From: Janthinobacterium sp. TND4EL3
GTDB taxonomy: Bacteria; Pseudomonadota; Gammaproteobacteria; Burkholderiales; Burkholderiaceae_D
Direction: 5' to 3'
NCBI RefSeq assembly: GCF_900156175.1
Contig: NZ_FTMV01000001.1
Coordinates: 248,001 to 312,000, forward strand
DNA: 64,000 bases
Shown: piece by piece, positions 61,094 through 64,000 of the stretch
Layout of the letters: each line of letters starts with the position of its first letter
Numbering within the stretch: the first letter of the stretch is position 1
Notes under the pieces: model-generated
The model's database searches: none
What the model was told of the DNA's origin: nothing
Seen by the model: the letters and a program-made list of their open reading frames with translations, nothing else
Made by a program: the position numbers and the translations under genes

Positions 61094-62509
61094 TTATTTC
61101 AAATTATTTTTCGGTGGCTGCATCATGTCCTTGGCGGCGCCCTGGTAATCCTTCATCAAGCCCATGAAGGCGTCCTGCAAATGGCGGGCCGCATCCTGCG
61201 GCGGTGCGCCCGTGCGCCGCGCCAGGTCGAATTTGTACGCATGGGCGGGGCTGTAGCCGGCCTGCGAGGCGGCGTCCAGCAGCACGCCCGCCCGTTTCAG
61301 CGAGGCCGGGTCACCCTTGACCATCAGCAATTCGGCAAGGTAGGTCTGGGCAATCGGGAAATCCTTGGCGGCCGCCTTTTCCAGCCACTGCATGCCGGCC
61401 TTCGGCTGTTTGATACCCGCATCGCCGCCGCCGATGCCATAGCCGAGGGCCGTCAGCGCCACCAGGTCTCCGCCCCGTGCGCGCTTTTCCAGCTGCTGGC
61501 GGGGAAAGGGCCGGGCCGCGATCTGCATGCGGATTTCATAGTTGATGTCTTGCAATACATTGCCGGGCCATACCTTGGCGCCCGGGGCGGCCGGCTTGTC
61601 CACCGCTGGGGCAGGCGCCGGGACCGGTGCGCGCATGCCGCCCTGGCCTTGCGCGCCGGCCAGCACGCCGGCTGGAGGCTGGCTGACGCCCTTGCCGCTG
61701 CCCATGTTCAGCACGAGGCGGGCCGACGTTTCGCCGAACGAGACGCGCGGCTTTTGCACGTCGTGCGTCATGGCGGCGACTTTGGCCGCCACTTGCGAAA
61801 AGACGTCGCTCATCGGCAAGCCCGGCGCGTCGAGCGCGTCGAGCAGGGCGCTCGTGTACGGGCTGTTGCGCGAATCGGGCGACCAGAAATCGCGCGCCAG
61901 GGCGCCCGGTCCCGCCGAATAAGCGATCACCACGCCGCGCGGCGCTTGCGTGTCGGCAAAACCGTGGCTGGCCGCATTGCTGCCGCCGGGCACGGGGACC
62001 ATTGCGCCGCCGCGCGTGTATTCCTGGCGGCACGCGTCAAGGATCAGCACGGCGCCGCGCGCGCCCGTGCGCTGCAAGTCGCCCGCCAGGCTGGAAACGG
62101 ACACGCCCTGGGCGGCGATGGCGGCCGCGCTCAGCGCATTCATGTTGGCACCCAGCGGCAGCACGTAATTGGCTTCGCCCGCCTGCGCGCCGTGGCCCGC
62201 GTAAAACACGAGGGCGATATCGGCGCCGCGCGCCTGCGTGGAAAACTCGGCCGTGGCCTTTTGCAGCTGTTGCGCATTGATGTCCGTGCGCAACACCACT
62301 TCAAAGCCGAGGCGGCGCAGGCGCTCGGCCATGGCGCGTGCATCGTTCACGGGATTCAATAGTGGCTGCGGATAGGCCGCATTGCCGATCACGAGGGCGA
62401 TGCGCTTGCCGGGGGCGCTGGCGGCGCTGCCCGCCGGCGCGGCGGCCAGTGCGAAGTTGCAGTCCAGCAAAAAGAAGACGGTCAACAGCAGGGGGAATAG
62501 GCGGCGCAT
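61094..62509 (-). CDS. Exported caspase-like (C14) protein with Sel1-like repeats
   Basis: Protein of 471 residues with signal peptide (MRRLFPLLLTVFFLLDCNFA). The caspase-fold domain (about 35-270) begins KRIALVIGNAAYPQPLLNPV. The catalytic dyad is H106 in LVFYAGHGAQA and C160 in AVLILDACRQEY. The last third has Sel1-like helical repeats (GDLVALTALGYGIGGG; AGMQWLEKAAAKDFPIAQTY). Bacterial orthocaspases cut after basic residues or signal stress; the natural target here is unknown. Gene neighbours encode a membrane protein and a lipoprotein on the same strand and a sigma-like factor on the other. Confidence 0.85.
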   Translation of the reverse strand: MRRLFPLLLTVFFLLDCNFALAAAPAGSAASAPGKRIALVIGNAAYPQPLLNPVNDARAMAERLRRLGFEVVLRTDINAQQLQKATAEFSTQARGADIALVFYAGHGAQAGEANYVLPLGANMNALSAAAIAAQGVSVSSLAGDLQRTGARGAVLILDACRQEYTRGGAMVPVPGGSNAASHGFADTQAPRGVVIAYSAGPGALARDFWSPDSRNSPYTSALLDALDAPGLPMSDVFSQVAAKVAAMTHDVQKPRVSFGETSARLVLNMGSGKGVSQPPAGVLAGAQGQGGMRAPVPAPAPAVDKPAAPGAKVWPGNVLQDINYEIRMQIAARPFPRQQLEKRARGGDLVALTALGYGIGGGDAGIKQPKAGMQWLEKAAAKDFPIAQTYLAELLMVKGDPASLKRAGVLLDAASQAGYSPAHAYKFDLARRTGAPPQDAARHLQDAFMGLMKDYQGAAKDMMQPPKNNLK

Positions 62510-62697
62510 CGGTGTCTCTGGAGATTGTCGTTGAAGTAACAAAAGTTAGCGATTTCCAGTTTGATATGAGAAAATTGCTTAAATGCATTTTACCTTACTG
62601 ACAAGTTTCTCTTGTCTGGCCAGCGCATTGCTTGTTTGCCGGTGCGCAGTAGCGCCGGCCAGTGGCGCGTGGCGCCCAACCCAGGATCGGACCGGCT

Positions 62698-63462
62698 GTG
62701 CAATCGGAACAATTTGAACGCATTCATGACTTATGGACGCGCCGCCAGCGGCTGTCGCAAGGCGAACTGGGCGAGTTCTACCAGCGCGTCATCGCCGCGC
62801 TGGCGCCGTGCCGCCCGCGCGAAGCGGCTTCGCTGGGCGACTCGCTGGCCGACTTGCGCCACCAGTTTTTCATCGAAAAAGTCCTGCATGGCGACAGCGA
62901 CGCCGCGCCCCACCACGTCGGCGCCTTGTTCCTCTACTTCAAGCGCTTCATCATCGACCAGCTGCGCAAGCAGCGCGATGACGAGGATGCCGATGCGCAA
63001 GAGGGCTGCGAGCTGCAGGCGCCCGACGCGTATGCCGCGCCGCTGCGCGACTACCAGCTCACGCCGCAGCAGGTGCGCGAAGCGGCCGACGTGTTCATCG
63101 CCACCTTGCCCCGCGATTTGATCTTGCTGCTGCGCCATTGCGGCTGCGGCGGCATGCCCGTCAGGGAACTGGCCGAGCAGATCGCGTCCGCGCATTACCA
63201 CGGCGGAAAATTAGGTCTCGTGCACCGGCAGAAGGGCGATTCCGCCAGCGCGGGACGGCAGATCGTCGAGCCGGCCCACCGCGCCACCTTGCTGGGCAGC
63301 TGGGTCTTGACCCTGCTCAAGCTGCGCGTGGGCGATGCCCTGGGTGCGCGCGACATGCAGGCGGCGCAAATAGTTTTGGATATTCTGTGCGTGGCCGCGT
63401 TATCCCTGCACCTGGACCCCGTGTCCACCTCCCCGAACCCTGATGAAAGGCCAACGGCATGA
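62698..63462 (+). CDS. Sigma-70-like protein
   Basis: Protein of 254 residues from the GTG at 62698 (AGGA site upstream). A GTG at 62662 would add 12 residues without a ribosome-binding site. The segment FLYFKRFIIDQLRKQRDDED resembles sigma region 2, and REAADVFIATLPRDLILLLR with MPVRELAEQIA suggests a region-4-like helix-turn-helix, which is poorly conserved. It is divergent from the caspase-like gene, with about 190 bases between starts, and overlaps the following gene by 4 bases. It may control the neighbouring genes. It could instead be a degenerate sigma relative. Confidence 0.65.
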   Translation: MQSEQFERIHDLWTRRQRLSQGELGEFYQRVIAALAPCRPREAASLGDSLADLRHQFFIEKVLHGDSDAAPHHVGALFLYFKRFIIDQLRKQRDDEDADAQEGCELQAPDAYAAPLRDYQLTPQQVREAADVFIATLPRDLILLLRHCGCGGMPVRELAEQIASAHYHGGKLGLVHRQKGDSASAGRQIVEPAHRATLLGSWVLTLLKLRVGDALGARDMQAAQIVLDILCVAALSLHLDPVSTSPNPDERPTA

Positions 63463-64000
63463 CTGCATTGACGCCCACACTGGCCATCGTTGCCGCCCGT
63501 TTGCCGTCGCCGCCGTCTTCCGCCCAGCTGCTGGACGGGGACGTGGCGGGCGACACGCCCGACTGGCGCGGCATTGCCGTGCCGGAACACTTGATGCAAC
63601 GTTTTGCGCGCCGCAGCGACGCGGCGCCTTTGGCCGGGCGGCCTATCGCGGGCGGACAGATCCACCTGCTGGCGCCTTGTCCCGGCTTTGGCGCCGTGCT
63701 GCTCGACGCCTGGGACAGCTCGGGGCAGCGCTGGCGCGGCTGGCTCGTCACGCCGGACGCGGCGTATGCGGACGCCTGCGGCCTCGTGGTCGAGGAACGC
63801 GACGCGCCCGCCGACCCCCGCGCGGGCCTGGTGCTGTGCGACATGCCCGTGACCGTGGCCGTGACGGACCTGGGCGCCTGCCTGGGCGTGTTCAGCCAGG
63901 AGCGCCTGCAGGCGGTGCGCTGGCTGGAAACCCATGGCCGCGCCAACGGGGCCGCCGCGGCGCCCGGCGTGATCGCCCGCGTGGCCTTGCCCGGCGACGG
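63459..64000 (+). CDS. Unidentified protein, cut by right edge
   Basis: Reading frame open to the end of the window, about 180 codons, beginning MTALTPTLAIVAARLPSPPS. It has no signal sequence or obvious membrane span so far and is rich in Ala, Gly, Asp and Trp (DTPDWRGIAVPEHLMQRF; LLDAWDSSGQRWRGWLVTPD). The ATGA overlap with the sigma-like gene indicates co-translation and a shared function. I do not recognise the family. Confidence 0.6.
   Translation, partial: MTALTPTLAIVAARLPSPPSSAQLLDGDVAGDTPDWRGIAVPEHLMQRFARRSDAAPLAGRPIAGGQIHLLAPCPGFGAVLLDAWDSSGQRWRGWLVTPDAAYADACGLVVEERDAPADPRAGLVLCDMPVTVAVTDLGACLGVFSQERLQAVRWLETHGRANGAAAAPGVIARVALPGD

Overview
This 64 kb window is GC-rich chromosomal DNA with dense coding on both strands. 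It most likely comes from an Oxalobacteraceae betaproteobacterium close to Janthinobacterium, Massilia or Duganella. That placement is inferred from the proteins (a phasin with PhaA and PhaB, minCDE, MetE/MetR, a cytochrome c5-type protein, a Xanthomonas/Caulobacter-type TonB receptor) and was not tested against a database. There is no phage, integrase, plasmid gene or CRISPR array.

Region 1-30.5 kb is mostly housekeeping. In order it holds the 5' part of hemA (cut by the left edge), an orphan OmpR-type response regulator, minCDE, divergent metE/metR with a perfect MetR box between them, a polyhydroxybutyrate block (phasin, phaA, phaB), a TPR protein, a LysE exporter facing an Lrp regulator, proline iminopeptidase, small membrane and unknown proteins, fadH, a Kef-type antiporter, a KAS III-like enzyme, an S41 protease, two tandem M13 metallopeptidases, a membrane-anchored cytochrome c and tRNA-Arg(CCG). 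A deleted IS1595-type element with intact ends and an 8-bp target duplication lies between fadH and the antiporter. A 170-bp TA-flanked inverted-repeat element follows the second M13 gene.

Region 30.7-58 kb is the most striking part: a self-contained arabinan / L-arabinoside utilisation locus, all on the + strand. A TonB receptor, a GPH-type sugar symporter, a cytoplasmic GH43 and a mutarotase come first. A non-phosphorylating L-arabinose pathway follows (IlvD-type arabonate dehydratase, AraD1/GguC protein, ketoglutarate-semialdehyde dehydrogenase, sugar 1-dehydrogenase). Next are exported hydrolases (GH97, GH51, two GH43 arabinanases, GH127/146), then a YtfQRT-YjfF-type ABC importer with another GH43, and finally a LysR-type regulator. 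Reading the intergenic spaces shows one promoter architecture repeated before the TonB receptor, the dehydratase operon and the ABC operon: palindrome CGATAY-N8-RTATCG, a constant TTGATTGGA exactly 34 bases from the palindrome start, and a TA..AT hexamer 22 bases after TTGATT. A related palindrome lies on the start region of the LysR gene. This looks like a LysR-controlled arabinose regulon. Three copies of an 80-100 bp palindromic intergenic repeat sit at the 3' ends of its transcription units.

Region 58-64 kb holds less familiar genes: a TPR/2OG-Fe oxygenase-like protein, a lipoprotein, a membrane protein and a secreted caspase-like protein on the minus strand. Facing them are a sigma-70-like protein and an unidentified protein cut by the right edge. 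This caspase/sigma neighbourhood is the least explained part of the window.
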